This document shows positions 47,425-58,751 of a DNA stretch of 64,000 nucleotides, piece by piece. The first letter of the stretch is position 1. The number at the start of each line of letters is the position of its first letter. The notes beneath the pieces are model-generated. The model was not told the origin of the DNA, ran no database searches, and saw only the letters and a list, made by a program, of their open reading frames with translations. Both the position numbers and the translations under genes were made by a program. Origin of the DNA: Gnetum montanum (taxonomy: Eukaryota > Streptophyta > Gnetopsida > Gnetales > Gnetaceae); the NCBI GenBank assembly GCA_015680685.1, contig MNCI01025555.1, positions 229,113 through 293,112 of the forward strand. Direction: 5' to 3'.

Positions 47425-48156
47425 TGTTGATGCATAAATATGGGTCACATAGTGACATCCCCAGAGAACTCATTTTAAGAGACTATTGCCTAGGGTACCT
47501 CTCGAACTTAGTTTCTAAATGATAACTATAATAGATTTTGAAGCTAGAAATAAAATAACTAAAAATCAAAGAAAATAGAATTAAAATGAAATAAAAAACA
47601 TTTTGTAACTAAAATAAAGACTATATTATCGTATATTTACGTGAAACTAACTTCTATTGAAGTTTCAGAACCATACAAAACCAAGTTTAAAATGAAAATT
47701 CAGATTTGCAATTTAGTTTGAAATGACAACTAAAGTTTACAATTTAGAATAACAAGGGAAACTAAACAAGATAGGACACAATACTTAGCTCATTATATAG
47801 CCTTGAATCTTTGCTACTACCTTTGAAGTCTATTGGAGCAGTTTCTTAGCCTGCACCTCTAGCTGATAAACCCTTTCCAATAGATCCTTTCACTAGGATT
47901 GTTGGACCATTAGTAAACAAATGAAAAAAAAGAACTGCTCATTCAAGTTCAAACCATAGCTTGGATCCTCTTCTTCAACTTGAAGGGACCTAAACTCATG
48001 CAAGAAAATGAAAGAAATAGGTAAGGAGTCACTAAATGGGATTATGTTTTTCTTTCTTGAGTTTGATGGTAGCTCTAGGCTGCATACATATGTGGTTTCA
48101 AGGAGAGAAAACTACAAAGATCCTTGCTCCTTTTCCCTCGTTGAACATCCTTCTTT
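47425..48156 (-). repeat. LTR-B2: LTR-like block right of element B
   Basis: Starts TGTTGATGCATAAATATGGG on the + strand and matches LTR-B1 (25548-26400) along its length, including AGTTTCAGAACCATAYAAAA and AACTTGAAGGGACCTAAACT. It runs without a clear boundary into the DRB copy 2 block. Confidence 0.75.
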
Positions 48157-48273
48157 CGAGTTACATAGAGTTTGCAAATCCAAACATCTCTTATGAGCCA
48201 TCTCATGGCCTATAACCACTTATCTCATTTCCTTCTTTTTCTTTTCTTTTCTTATATCATTTGTTATTCAATT

Positions 48274-48873
48274 ATGTTAAAGAACAAGCTCCAGAAGTTG
48301 GACCAAAGGAGTTGCTTCAACTTGCCATTGTTCTTCTGCATACATGAAGGTTCGAATCACATACCCCAGTTTAAGGTAGTGGTAACTTTTGATGGTGTGC
48401 TATAATAGGCCAAGGAGGATGCTGTAGAAGTAGCATTGAACATGCTTGCCTAGAGAAGACTAAAGATCTTAGATAAAATGAGTATGTGGAAGAATTTTTT
48501 GCTGGAAGAGAGTGCCAGAATGCCTTTGCCAATCTACACCATGACATTGTTTGGACCTGAGCATTTGCCCATATTTTTATGCATAGTGCAAGTTCTTGAG
48601 AAAACATTGACCTAAGAATTTGCCCATATTTTTATGCATAGTGCAAGTTCTTGAGAAAACATTGACCTAAGAATTTGCCCATATTTTTATGCATAGTGCA
48701 AGTTCTTGAGAAAACATTGAGGAAAAAATTGCAAGATCAAAGAAAGAGGATGAGAAGAATGCAGCCATGGTGGCATGGACATCACTGATGGAGTCTAGAA
48801 ACCATGTAGCCTCAACATCACACAGCTTAGCTATTGCAAGACTTCAATCTTTGGAACAAAGCGAGGGTGAATA
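48274..48873 (+). pseudogene. DRB-like double-stranded-RNA-binding protein pseudogene, copy 2
   Basis: The ATG at 48274 opens MLKNKLQKLDQRSCFNLPLF and CIHEGSNHIPQFKVVVTFDG, an almost complete first half of a plant DRB dsRNA-binding domain (cf. MYKNQLQELAQRSCFNLPSY). After a stop, LLEVALNMLA (about 48425-48455) ends the first domain. The second domain begins KILDKMSMWKNFLLEESARM and LPIYTMTLFGPEHLPIFLCI (48465-48580). It is then disturbed by a tandem triplication of a 55-bp unit and ends with DEKNAAMVAWTSL-type sequence in another frame. No intron is visible between the domains. It is a diverged duplicate of copy 1. Confidence 0.8.
48556..48721 (+). repeat. Three tandem copies of a 55-bp unit inside DRB copy 2
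   Basis: The unit CCTRAGMATTTGCCCATATT...GAGAAAACATTGA is present three times; copies two and three are identical. DRB copy 1 has one such unit (about 42793-42850), so the expansion followed the duplication. The unit length is not a multiple of three and shifts the frame. Confidence 0.9.
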
Positions 48874-49110
48874 AAGGATTGTAAAATGGAAATTATATAT
48901 ATATATTAAGTGCATTCATGTATTAGGTCAATCCACTGCAAATGTTGGCTTTGGGATCTTTGGATTTTATATCATTAAAATGTACCATATCCTGCAAAAG
49001 AAACATCACTTGAACTTACATTTATCAATTGATTCAGCTTGTTATTTCATGTCTCTTTTCTTCAATAGAAACTGATCTACATATTTACTAAAATAAATTA
49101 AGATACAAAT

Positions 49111-49311
49111 CTATAAATACATGACAATGAGTCCACAATTAAAATTCCTAAACTCATCCAGGCACAATTGCATTGACGGGCATCTGGCTGCCACCACGTT
49201 CATGGCAAACAACATAAACACATCTAATTTTTTAACAATGTCTGCCGTGTTTGTATTCCCTGATTGCTGCTCATAGAATTTTCCACCGTTAATGCAAGTT
49301 GGTTCAGACAC
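49111..49311 (-). pseudogene. Unidentified short frame, convergent with DRB copy 2
   Basis: A minus-strand frame reads SEPTCINGGKFYEQQSGNTN, LDVFMLFAMNVVAARCPSMQ and RNFNCGLIVMYL before a stop. Its end is also found right of DRB copy 1, where the minus strand at about 43230-43190 reads RNFNCRLIVMYL and stops at the same place. The shared end may come from conserved DNA rather than protein. Copia-C is inserted just upstream. No family was recognised. Confidence 0.3.
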
Positions 49312-49326
49312 TAATCAAGGAAATTC

Positions 49327-49835
49327 TGTAACAATGTGATAGCTTTGGACAGCAACATGATAGTTTTCGTTGCTATCCATTGACAGCTTACGTTGCTATC
49401 CTTGGCAAGCAACGTGTGGAAACGATTGTCATCGATTGGAACATATGGTGGCAACTCGTTGCAATCCATCCATTGAAATCTATTCATTGTTATCTTGTAA
49501 TGGTCTCATATTTTTCTAATAAATGCTAACTGATTCTGAGGCCTTTTGGGTTCTTGATGGGAGAACAAGCCACAGGGAATCAATTGCAGTGTAGCAGTTC
49601 AGGTTCCTTTCACAGTTGCTTATAGTTTGCATACACCATCACCGCAGAGTGCCCGTGTGAAAGAAGATCCGGAACATTCAGGCATCAATGGCATCAATGG
49701 CTGGAGGTTAGTTCGATCTGTTTTTCAAAATTGATTTGTGCATTTTTGTTTCATGCACATTTGTAGATTAAGAGATCTGTTTTTACATGCTTCCGCTTAT
49801 GCAATCTGATTTTTGATGCACGTAGATTTCTTACA
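49327..49835 (+). repeat. Copia-C 5' LTR
   Basis: The 509-bp LTR begins TGTAACAATGTGATAGC and ends GATTTCTTACA. It has an extra GGCATCAAT repeat (49681-49698) relative to the 3' LTR. CATCAATGGCATCAATGGCT is followed by GGAG|GTTAGT at 49703-49712, a possible splice donor. Confidence 0.95.
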
Positions 49836-49837
49836 TT

Positions 49838-49850
49838 TGGTATTGGAGCC
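49838..49850 (+). other. Copia-C primer-binding site
   Basis: TGGTATTGGAGCC follows the LTR after two bases and differs from the initiator-tRNA-Met complement TGGTATCAGAGCC by two transitions. Confidence 0.85.
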
Positions 49851-51358
49851 AGGTTGGATCTCTACCTTGATGCTTAGTTTTGGTTTTCTAGGTTTTGCTG
49901 CATTGTTTCTGTCTGCAAATTTCTGCGATTTTTGTCTATGCATTTCGAGGTTTCTACAATTTTTGTCTGCATATTTTTATGATGTTAGTAGATCTAGTGA
50001 GATCTGGAACCTCAATTTATGGTGCCCCTTTAGCCCAATTAGAATGAGTGCTTCAGTGTTTGGATCCTTGATTTTTCATGCTGGCCTTATGTTTTCTTCT
50101 GGCCATGGATCTGCTACCCTGAGAGAATGGTGCTATCTCGGGCAGTCTATTCGATTGAGGCAATGATTGTTGTAGGAAGAGTAAAGGATTGAATATTGTT
50201 GTTGCTATTTCTGTAAGCGACTGTCAAAATTTAACAGAACCTTTGTATTTCTGCTGCGATTTTGCTTGCCATAATTTTGAACATACCGATAAGTGATGCC
50301 TTGGTATTTTGAAATATCCTTTGACATGAAAAAGGAATTTTACTACAATTTTGGACATTTGAATTTAAACTTATGGCCTTTGAAATATTTAATTTGCTCA
50401 CATGGGTGAGTAATTTTGGCATTTGGAATGGCAGTTTTTAATACTACCATTTTTCGAAATAAGGATGCATTGATTTAAATGATTCATGTGGAAAAAAATA
50501 TATATATAGATATATATTCCATTGTTGTTTTGAAAAATGGCAATTATGGACTCATGTTTTGGTGTTTTTCAAGTAAGAAATGATTGTAGGTTTTTTGATG
50601 CTTGCTTAGAATTTAATTGCATTTTTTCAATGTTGATTTTGATGCATAATGTAATCGTATGTATAACAAGAAAGAAAATTTTTGCATCATTTATTAGTGA
50701 TCCTTATAACTTGTATAGTCATAGAGTGGTCACAGCATCTTTGATTATACAAAATTATAAATTAAGAGTTTTGGATCACATAAGTAATTGTGATTAATCA
50801 CATGTAATATAATAGACTTTATCCCACAGAAATTTCTATTATATTTAATGTGGTCAATCAGGATGAAATGTTGAATTATTTTTCTTAATTTTCCCTCAGG
50901 GATTAAGAAAAGGCATATAATTCAATAGTTTCCTCATAAGGATATATGGATCTATTTGAATTAAAATTTAGCCCATAGGTAATTTTATGTCATTTGATTC
51001 ATATCTTGCATGTTTTACATTAGTAAATGTGCCCTAAGGTATTTCATCACATATATAGTATTGTGATTAATCATCTGTCATATGATAGATTTTGTCCCAC
51101 ATGAATTTCCATTATATTTACAGTGATTAATTAGGGTGAAGTATTGAATTATTTTTCTTAATTTGCTCACAGGGATTAAGAAAAGGAATATAGTTTAATA
51201 GCTTCATCATAAGGATATATGAGTCTGTTTGAATTAAAATTTAGCCCACAGGCAATTTTATGTCATGTGATTCATATTTTTGCATGTTTACATTGGTACA
51301 CATGTCCTACAGTTTATAGCCTAAAATTTAGTGACATAAACATGTTTATTTTGCAGCT
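49851..51358 (+). other. Long T-rich leader of Copia-C with intron-like borders
   Basis: About 1.5 kb separate the primer-binding site from the gag ATG at 51359, and no long frame here has motifs. A segment of about 245 bp occurs twice in tandem (about 50789-51036 and 51061-51311). The leader ends TTTATTTTGCAG|CT (51345-51358), a good plant splice acceptor placed 2 nt before the gag ATG. Confidence 0.6.
50789..51311 (+). repeat. Tandem direct repeat of about 245 bp in the Copia-C leader
   Basis: Both copies contain GTGATTAATCA, GGATTAAGAAAAGG and TTTGAATTAAAATTTAGCCC in the same order with roughly 15% differences by eye. Confidence 0.85.
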
Positions 51359-52141
51359 ATGCAACTTGTAAATTACTCTAACTTTAAATGTAACATTCCT
51401 GAATTGATGGGTGATAATTACAAGGTGTGGAAGGAGAGAATTCTCCTTCATTTAGGATGGATGGACATTGATTATGCTATCCGTAAGGATGAACCACCTA
51501 CAGTTAATGCCACTAGCCATCCAGATGATATTGGTCTTTATGATAAATGGGAGCGATCTAATCGTCTCTGCGTAATGTTCATAAAAACCAAGATCTCGGC
51601 TGGTATACGTGGATCATTGGAACAGTATAACAATGTGCGCGCTTTGTTAAAAGCTATTGATGAACAATTTGAAACATCAGACAAAGCGTTGGCCAGCACC
51701 TTGATAATGAAGTTCTCATCCATGAAGCTCACTAGAATTGGACATAGCGGCTCAACTAAAAACACTTGAGGTTGAGATGTCTGAATCTTTCCTTGTGCAC
51801 TACATCCTAAACACGCTCCCACCGCAGTATGGACCCTTTAAGATTTCTTACAACACACATAAGGACAAATGGTCAATTAATGAATTAATGACCATGTATG
51901 TACAAGAAGAGGGTAGACTTGCCATGGAAGCGAAGGATAGTGTGCATCTGGCCATGTAAGGAAAGAATACAAAACAAGTCAACACTAAAGGAAAGGGAAA
52001 AATCCCTCCACAAGTTAATATCAAGAAGGAATCTAGATGCCTTTTCTGTAAAAAGAAAGGGCACATAAAGAAAGATTGCCTTAAACATCAGAGATGGCTT
52101 GAAAAGAAAGGTACTCAATTCTCATTTGTTTGTTTTGAATC
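51359..52141 (+). pseudogene. Copia-C gag, one frameshift and one stop
   Basis: The frame from 51359 reads MQLVNYSNFKCNIPELMGDN and YKVWKERILLHLGWMDIDYA, a UBN2-like Copia gag start. A short deletion near 51735-51750 shifts the frame. It continues as DIAAQLKTLEVEMSESFLVH and GPFKISYNTHKDKWSINELM to a TAA at 51957-51959. Beyond the stop the same frame has the intact zinc knuckle CLFCKKKGHIKKDC (about 52037-52078). Gag builds the particle and binds the RNA; these two lesions prevent its full translation unless bypassed. Confidence 0.85.
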
Positions 52142-55100
52142 TAATACGGTTGATGTTAGTCATAACACATGGTGGATTGACTTCGATTCTACAATCCATG
52201 TTACTAATTCCTTGCAGGGATTAGCAAACCTAAGGAAGCCAATAGGAAGTGAGTCATGCATCTATTCGGGCAACAAGATGCACTCACATGTGAAAGCGAT
52301 TGGCACATGCAAATTAATTTTAAGTAGTGGTTTTGTTTTGGATTTGGAAAGGACATTTTACATTCCTTGTTTTTCAAGGAATTTAATTTCTGTATCATGG
52401 CTTGTATCATTGGGATTTTCCTTTAACTTTTCAGATACTATGTTCAATTTATCTTATAGATCTGAAATAGTTGGAAATGGTACATTAACAGATGGTCTTT
52501 TTCAACTTAATTTACAAAACGACACTTCTTACACTTCTATGCATGTTCATGCTGGCATTAAGCGATGTATTATGAATGAGGAATCCTCTATGTTATGGCA
52601 TCGTAGATTAGGCCATATCTCCATTGAGAGAATCAAGCGCTTGGTAACTGATGGAGTACTTAGTACTCTTGATTTTACTGACTTTGACACTTGTGTAAAC
52701 TGCATAAAGGGAAAGCAGACCAATGTGTCAAAGAAAGGTGCCAAGAGGAGTTCTGCCATATTAGAAATCATACATACGGATATTTGTAGTCCAGATATGG
52801 ATGCATATGATCAACGGTATTTCATTACCTTTATTGATGACTACTCACGATACATGTATCTCTACTTGCTTCATCACAAAAATGAAGCTTTAGATGCCTT
52901 TAAGGTATTTAAGGCTGAAGTAGAGAAACAATGCGGTAAGCAAATAAAGATAGTGAGGTCTGATAGAGGTGGTGAATACTATGGTAGATACACTGATGAT
53001 GGACAAGCACCTGGTCCCTTTGCTAAGTTTCTTCAAGAGCATGGGATTGTTGCCCAATACACTATGCCTGGTTCTCCGGACCAAAATGGTGTGGCAGAAA
53101 GAAGAAACCGAACATTATTGGACATGGTGCGGAGTATGCTTAGCAGCTCCAAGCTTCCTAAGTCTTTGTGGAATGAAGCCCTTAAGACGGCAGTGTATAT
53201 ATTAAACCGAGTTCCAACCAAGGCTGTCTCTAAGACACCATTTGAATTGTGGAAAGGTTGGAAACCGAGTTTGCGACATATACGCATTTGGGGATGCCCG
53301 TCTGAGGTAAGAGTCTATAATCCACAAGAGAAGAAGCTAGACCCTAGGACCATAAGTGGGTATTTCGTTGGATATGCCGAACGGTCTAAGGGATACAGAT
53401 TTTATTGTCCATCACATACTACTAGGTTTGTGGAATCAAGGAATGCTAAATTTCTTGAGAATGACTTGATTAGTGGGAGTCATCATTCCTGGAACGAAAT
53501 TCCAGCGACTGATCATGCGGATGCTCAACCCTCTACTTCAAGTACTCGATTGATTGTTGTACACAACACGCCTACAGTACAAATACGTGATGTACATCCA
53601 CCAGTCGTTGAAGTTCCACAAACTGCTGGTCAAGACATAGTAGATCCAGCTGAACAACAGATACCAGTTCCTGTTGAACAGCCCGTTGATCATCTTGCCC
53701 CTCAGGAGCCTGATGAACCAACATTAAGACGATCTACTAGAATAAAGCGATCAGCGATTCCTAGTGACTATATAGTGTATCTACAGGAATCTGACTACAA
53801 CATAGGAGCCGAAAATGATCCTGACACGTTTTCACAAGCCATGAGTTGTAAGGAATCCGACTTATGGTATGATGCCATGAAAGATGAGATGAACTCTATG
53901 TCCACTAATGGAGTCTGGGATCTTGTCAAGTTGCCCAATGGTGTTAAAGCCATAGGATCCAAATGGGTCTTCAAGACTAAAAGAGACTCCTTGGGCAACA
54001 TTGAAAGATATAAGGCTAGACTTGTTGCCAAAGGGTTCACTCAGCAGGAGGGAATAGATTACATGGAGACCTTTTCTCTTGTATCTAAGAAGGACTCCCT
54101 TCGTCTGATCATGGCATTGGTAGCTCACTTTGATTTTGAACTACACCAAATGGATGTGAAAACAACATTCCTTAATGGTGATCTAAAGGAAGAGGTTTAT
54201 ATGAAACAACCTGAAGGATTCTCCTCTAATGATGGTGAGCAATTGGTATGCAAGCTTAAGAAGTCTATATATGGCTTGAAACAGGCCTCCCGTCAGTGGT
54301 ACTTGAAATTCCATGATGTCATCACTTCATTTGGCTTTGAAGAAAACATCATGGATCAATGCATATACCAGAAGATCAGTGGGAGTAAAATCTGTTTTCT
54401 TGTCCTCTATGTGGATGATATCCTTCTTGCAACCAATGATCATGGATTTTTATATGCGGTGAAACAATTTCTCTCTAAGAATTTTGACATGCAGGATATG
54501 GGTGAGGCATCTTATGTCCTTGGCATTAAGATCCATAGGGATAGATCTAGATATATTCTGGGTCTATCGCAGGAAACCTATATTAATAAAGTTCTAGAGA
54601 GGTTTCGGATGAAAGATTGTTCACCAAGTATTGCACCCATTGTAAAGGGTGACAGGTTCAATTTGAACTAGTGCCCTATGAATGATTTAGAGAAAAGTCA
54701 CATGAGCAACATTCCATATGCTTCAGCTGTTGGAAGTCTTATGTATGCTCAGGTCTGCACACGACCTGACATTGTATTTGCTGTGGGGATGTTGGGCCGA
54801 TATCAGAGTAATCCAAGTATCGACCACTGAAAGGCTGCAAAGAAAGTCATGAGGTACCTTCAAGGTACAAAGGATTTCATGCTTATGTATCGACAAACTA
54901 ACCATTTGGAGGTGATTGGCTACTCCGATTCAGACTTTGCTGGCAACGTTGATTCCAGGAAATCAACATCAGGTTATGTTTTTATGCTAGCTGGAGGAGC
55001 CATCTCTTGGAGGAGTGGAAAGCAAACCTTGGTAGCTACTTCCACAATGGAGGCAGAGTTCGTTTCTTGTTTTGAGGCTACTTCACATGGTGTATGGTTA

Positions 55101-55388
55101 AAGAGTTTCATATCAGGGCTTAGAATTCTGGATTCAATATCTAGGCCATTACAGATATTTTGTGACAATTCAGCTGCTGTCTTTATGGCTAAGAATAATA
55201 AGAGTGGCAGTCGAAATAAACACGTCGACATAAAGTACTTAGCCATAAGGGATCGCATTAAAGAAAATAAAGTGGTCATAGATCATATCAGCACTGAATT
55301 AATGCTAGCTGATCCTTTGACCAAAGGAATGCCACCACGGTCATTCAAGGATCATGTCACTCGGATGGGACTTGGTTCCATGATGTAA
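52142..55388 (+). pseudogene. Copia-C pol: protease, integrase, RT, RNase H (two stops)
   Basis: The protease loop WWIDFDSTIHVTN (about 52170) has lost the DSGA triad. An 819-codon open frame (52212-54671) follows. It has MLWHRRLGHISIERIKRL, the HHCC end CVNCIKGKQ, and integrase D, D and E in HTDICSPDM, VRSDRGGEYYG and QNGVAERRNRT. Then GCPSEVRVYNPQEKKLDPRT, RT with MDVKTTFLNGDLKEEVYMKQ, LKKSIYGLKQASRQWYLKF and the intact catalytic box VLYVDDILLATN. A TAG at 54669-54671 and a TGA at 54828-54830 interrupt the frame. RNase H at 54849-55388 is open: GYSDSDFAGNVDSRKSTSGY, TMEAEFVSCFEATSHGVWLK, LQIFCDNSAAVFMAKN and LADPLTKGMPPRSFKDHV. Integrase, RT and RNase H catalytic residues are kept. Confidence 0.9.
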
Positions 55389-55675
55389 TATGTTGTACAA
55401 CATTACAGTGTTAATGAAACTCTATTCAGTTGTGCGTTTTCTCATACAGTTGCGCATAAAGTCATTAGAGAACACACACATAAGGTCGGACCGCGAATAA
55501 ACATTGGGTTTGTTCATACAGTTAAAGTTACCATATAAAGGAATTAACTTTGAGAAATAATACATTGTAATACATGGAAGATACTACTCGCATTAAGAGG
55601 AACTATCACCATGATTCATGTATTTGTTTCTTGAAAGTTGGATATTAGAATAAATATGGAGACCAAGTGGGAGAT

Positions 55676-56172
55676 TTTAACAATGTGATAGCTTTGGACA
55701 GCAACATGACAGTTTTCGTTGTTATCCATTGACAACTTACGTTGCTATCCTTGGCAAGCAACGTGTGGAAACAATTGTCATTGATTGCAACATATGATGA
55801 CAACTCGTTGCAATTCATCCGTTGAAATCTATTCATTGTTATCTTGTAATGGTCTCATATTTTTCTAATAAATGTTAACTGATTCTGAGGCCTTTTGGGT
55901 TCTTGATGGGAAAACAAGGCATGGGGAATCAATTGCAGTGTAGCAGTTCAGGTCCCTTTCACGGTCGCTTACAATCTGCATACACCATCACCGCAGAGCC
56001 CCCGTGTGAAAGAAGATCCGGAACATTCAGGCATCAATGGCTGGTCAGTTCGATCTGTTTTTCAAAATTGATTTGTGCATTTTTGTTTCATACACATTTC
56101 TAGATTAAGAGATCTGTTTTTACATGCTTCCGCTTGTGCAATCCAGTTTTTGATGCACATAGATTTCTTACA
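55676..56172 (+). repeat. Copia-C 3' LTR
   Basis: The 497-bp LTR begins TTTAACAATGTG (G of TGTAA lost) after the polypurine tract and ends GATTTCTTACA. It matches 49327-49835 nearly throughout. Confidence 0.95.
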
Positions 56173-56177
56173 AATTC

Positions 56178-58700
56178 AGGTTAAGAAAGTGATTTTGATC
56201 CTGCTGTTACTCCAAATCAGAATTTGCAAGCAAGGAGACGCACACATTAAAGCTCATAACTAGCCGATGTTTTATGTTCTGAGGATTAGATTTGTTGAAA
56301 TTTTATTTGACATGATACTACACTATCAAAAAGCATTCAACATAGTCTGTGTATAGCATTTAATAACTCAAAAAGTTGAAGAATATTTTGTTGAAGCACC
56401 TTGTATATCTTATGCAACTGGGTTAAATGAGGGATGGCCTTGAAGTTGGGGAACACTATGAGAATGTTGATATCAACAATTCTCTCAAATAATTTGTAAT
56501 GATGTCACTTGGCTCCATTATCAATCAATCATGGCCCCATTATCACTTTTTGAAGTTTATGTTGATTACGTAACTTTTAATCAATGCACTGATATCAGCC
56601 ATGCAAAGCTGTAACAAAGTTCAAGGAAAACGGCCACAATTGAAAACGTTAAAGAAGAGCGGCAACAGATGATTAAAAACATTAACTTGCCGTTCATGTG
56701 TTTCCTAGGAAAAGAAATTTCTGTTGGCTTTATTCAGATGAGCCGTTGATTTACAGTCGGACTTAACACATGGACTTTGTTCATAAGGATGAGAATTTGA
56801 AAATCATCGAAAAACATGGTATGCGTTAAAGAAGGATAGCCGCAGTTTTGGACCTAATAGATTTTAATTGAATTTTTACGGATATCACTTGTGACCTGAG
56901 TTTTCTATGCTAAAACTTTTATCACGGTTGGCTGAAATTTACCATTATTCCTTAGATGTTATATAATATTTTTATGAATTTTTAAATTTAATATATAATT
57001 TAATGCATGCAAGTTAAAAAGGCAAAAATTAAAAATTTTATATTTAATTTTTCATTTTGAATGACCTCTAAAATGGAAAACAAAAAATAGAAAATGCACA
57101 GCTAACGGGAAGCGAATATAACTCCTATTTTTTTGCCTTTACTTGCTAATACTACCGAATTTAATTGACTTTTTACTTTGTTTCAATTTTTCTCATATGA
57201 TAAGGTTGCCAATCTAATAGTATTGTCTCTTGCTATGAAAATTTTATTCTTTTCCATGTTGCCATTCTTCCTTCCAACTTTGTTGGAAATTTGGCTGTAA
57301 ATACAATGTTTAATTTATTTTGTAGTTATGCTCTAAAGAAGTATGACTTGCATCTAAGATTTTAAACCTAGAAGTTGCACTTGTATGCTAGCTGAGATGC
57401 ATGTTCCAAGAAGATATACTTTGATCAAGCAATTTGAGTACCTTCTCAAAAAAGGATATAAAAATAATGTTGAACTAAATAGGCCTAATAGATCTACATA
57501 GTAGGGTCTAGGATGTAATAATAAATTTTAGTTTGATTATCATCTTGGCACTTTTAACAAATCAATATGAACTAAGAACTTACAATAAGGTATGAAATAA
57601 AATTGTTTGGATTAGGGTTAGAAATTGGTGTCAATATGTAATTACAAACTAAAGTCAAAATTTTTAAGGTATAAATAAATACTACATTTTAACTATTTCC
57701 ACATTTGGTCAATTATATATACTTCATTGTTTTTTGGGGTTTTTGGGGTAGTTGGAACTAGAAGTTGATGGCTGTATGTACCCTTAAGATATATAGCCAA
57801 TGCAAAATTCTCATAGAACATAAAGTGTCATAAAACTCAGATAGAACGTACAAATGTGTTGTATGAGCATATCCATTAGATCAAACCTATGACTTTTAAA
57901 CCATAAATAGCATGCTTTTACCAACAGTGTAATACCTTAGTCATATAAATATTGGTGCATGTATTTCTTGGTTTCTCCTCCAAAAATCTTGAGTTTGCTT
58001 GACATTGAAGCAACATTAATCTCATCCAAAATAAATTAATAAGAAAGATGTAATAAAATTTCAATTTTAGTTTTAGCAATAAATAAGCAAGATTTATACT
58101 CATATTTAATATTTTAGGTCTGTTTTAAAACATTTACAAGATTAGCATTTGTTAATGCATCTATTCTATTTGTTTTAGTATTTATTTAAAATAAAAAAAT
58201 TTTGCTAATTAAGATCATTGAATTTTCATTTCTTTAAAATAACGTCAGCACTGAATTTTTAAATCTTTTTGAAATAAACTCCCGTGGCAGACACCTGGGC
58301 TGTAGAAACAAAATGAACGCACCAAGAAATAAATGCAAAAATGAAATGAGAGTGGAAACCGAAAAGGAGGTCTTCCAACTTCTAACCCTGGCTTGGATTT
58401 GCGTGTCTCTTTCTCTGTTTTCCATTTCAGGGTCCTGAACATCAGCGTTACGAAACTCATTCGAGTTTCTGCGAGTCCTGGCGGAGTTCTGAGTTTTTTT
58501 TATTCTTCCCGAGTTACTTGCCAGTCATAAGGGTCAGAATTTGGGCATATTGACCGAGTCCAAGGTTATTTTGGGAAAAACCAGTGACTCACAGAGTCCC
58601 GTAACACTCATATCGCAGTCAGCAGTCAACAAAGACAGAGCAGGAAGAAAATGCAATGAAATTGCCTGCATTTTTCCTTGCAACAATTTCTTGTTCAAAA
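56178..58700. other. Intergenic DNA left of the WRKY pseudogene
   Basis: 2.5 kb of AT-rich DNA in which no gene, LTR or terminal repeat was recognised. It becomes more GC-rich from about 58250, towards the WRKY promoter. Confidence 0.5.
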
Positions 58701-58704
58701 ATCC

Positions 58705-58712
58705 TATAAATG
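58705..58712 (+). promoter_or_regulatory. TATA box of the WRKY pseudogene
   Basis: CCTATAAATGC lies 47 bp before the proposed start codon at 58752. About 30 bp after it is a pyrimidine-rich stretch suitable as a transcription start. Confidence 0.5.
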
Positions 58713-58751
58713 CACACCATATCGCTGTCCAATGCTTATAATCTTTCTGCA

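Larger units (their letters stand above)
49327..56172 (+). mobile_element. Copia-C element, plus strand, TSD AATTC
   Basis: This 6.8-kb element has LTRs at 49327-49835 and 55676-56172 with TGTAA...TTACA termini and the direct repeat AATTC (49322-49326 and 56173-56177). It has a Met-type primer-binding site, a 1.5-kb leader, a gag-pol reading with one frameshift and three stops, and the polypurine tract CCAAGTGGGAGATT at 55663-55676. The LTRs differ by few changes, so it is the youngest-looking insertion here. Confidence 0.95.

Noticed and set aside
49813-50166. 117-codon frame in the Copia-C leader as an extra gene
   Set aside because: It overlaps the primer-binding site and lies in a T-rich, intron-like leader; Cys/Phe/Leu-rich content follows from base composition.
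54849-55388. RNase H frame as a separate gene
   Set aside because: It is the end of the Copia-C polyprotein separated by single stop codons.
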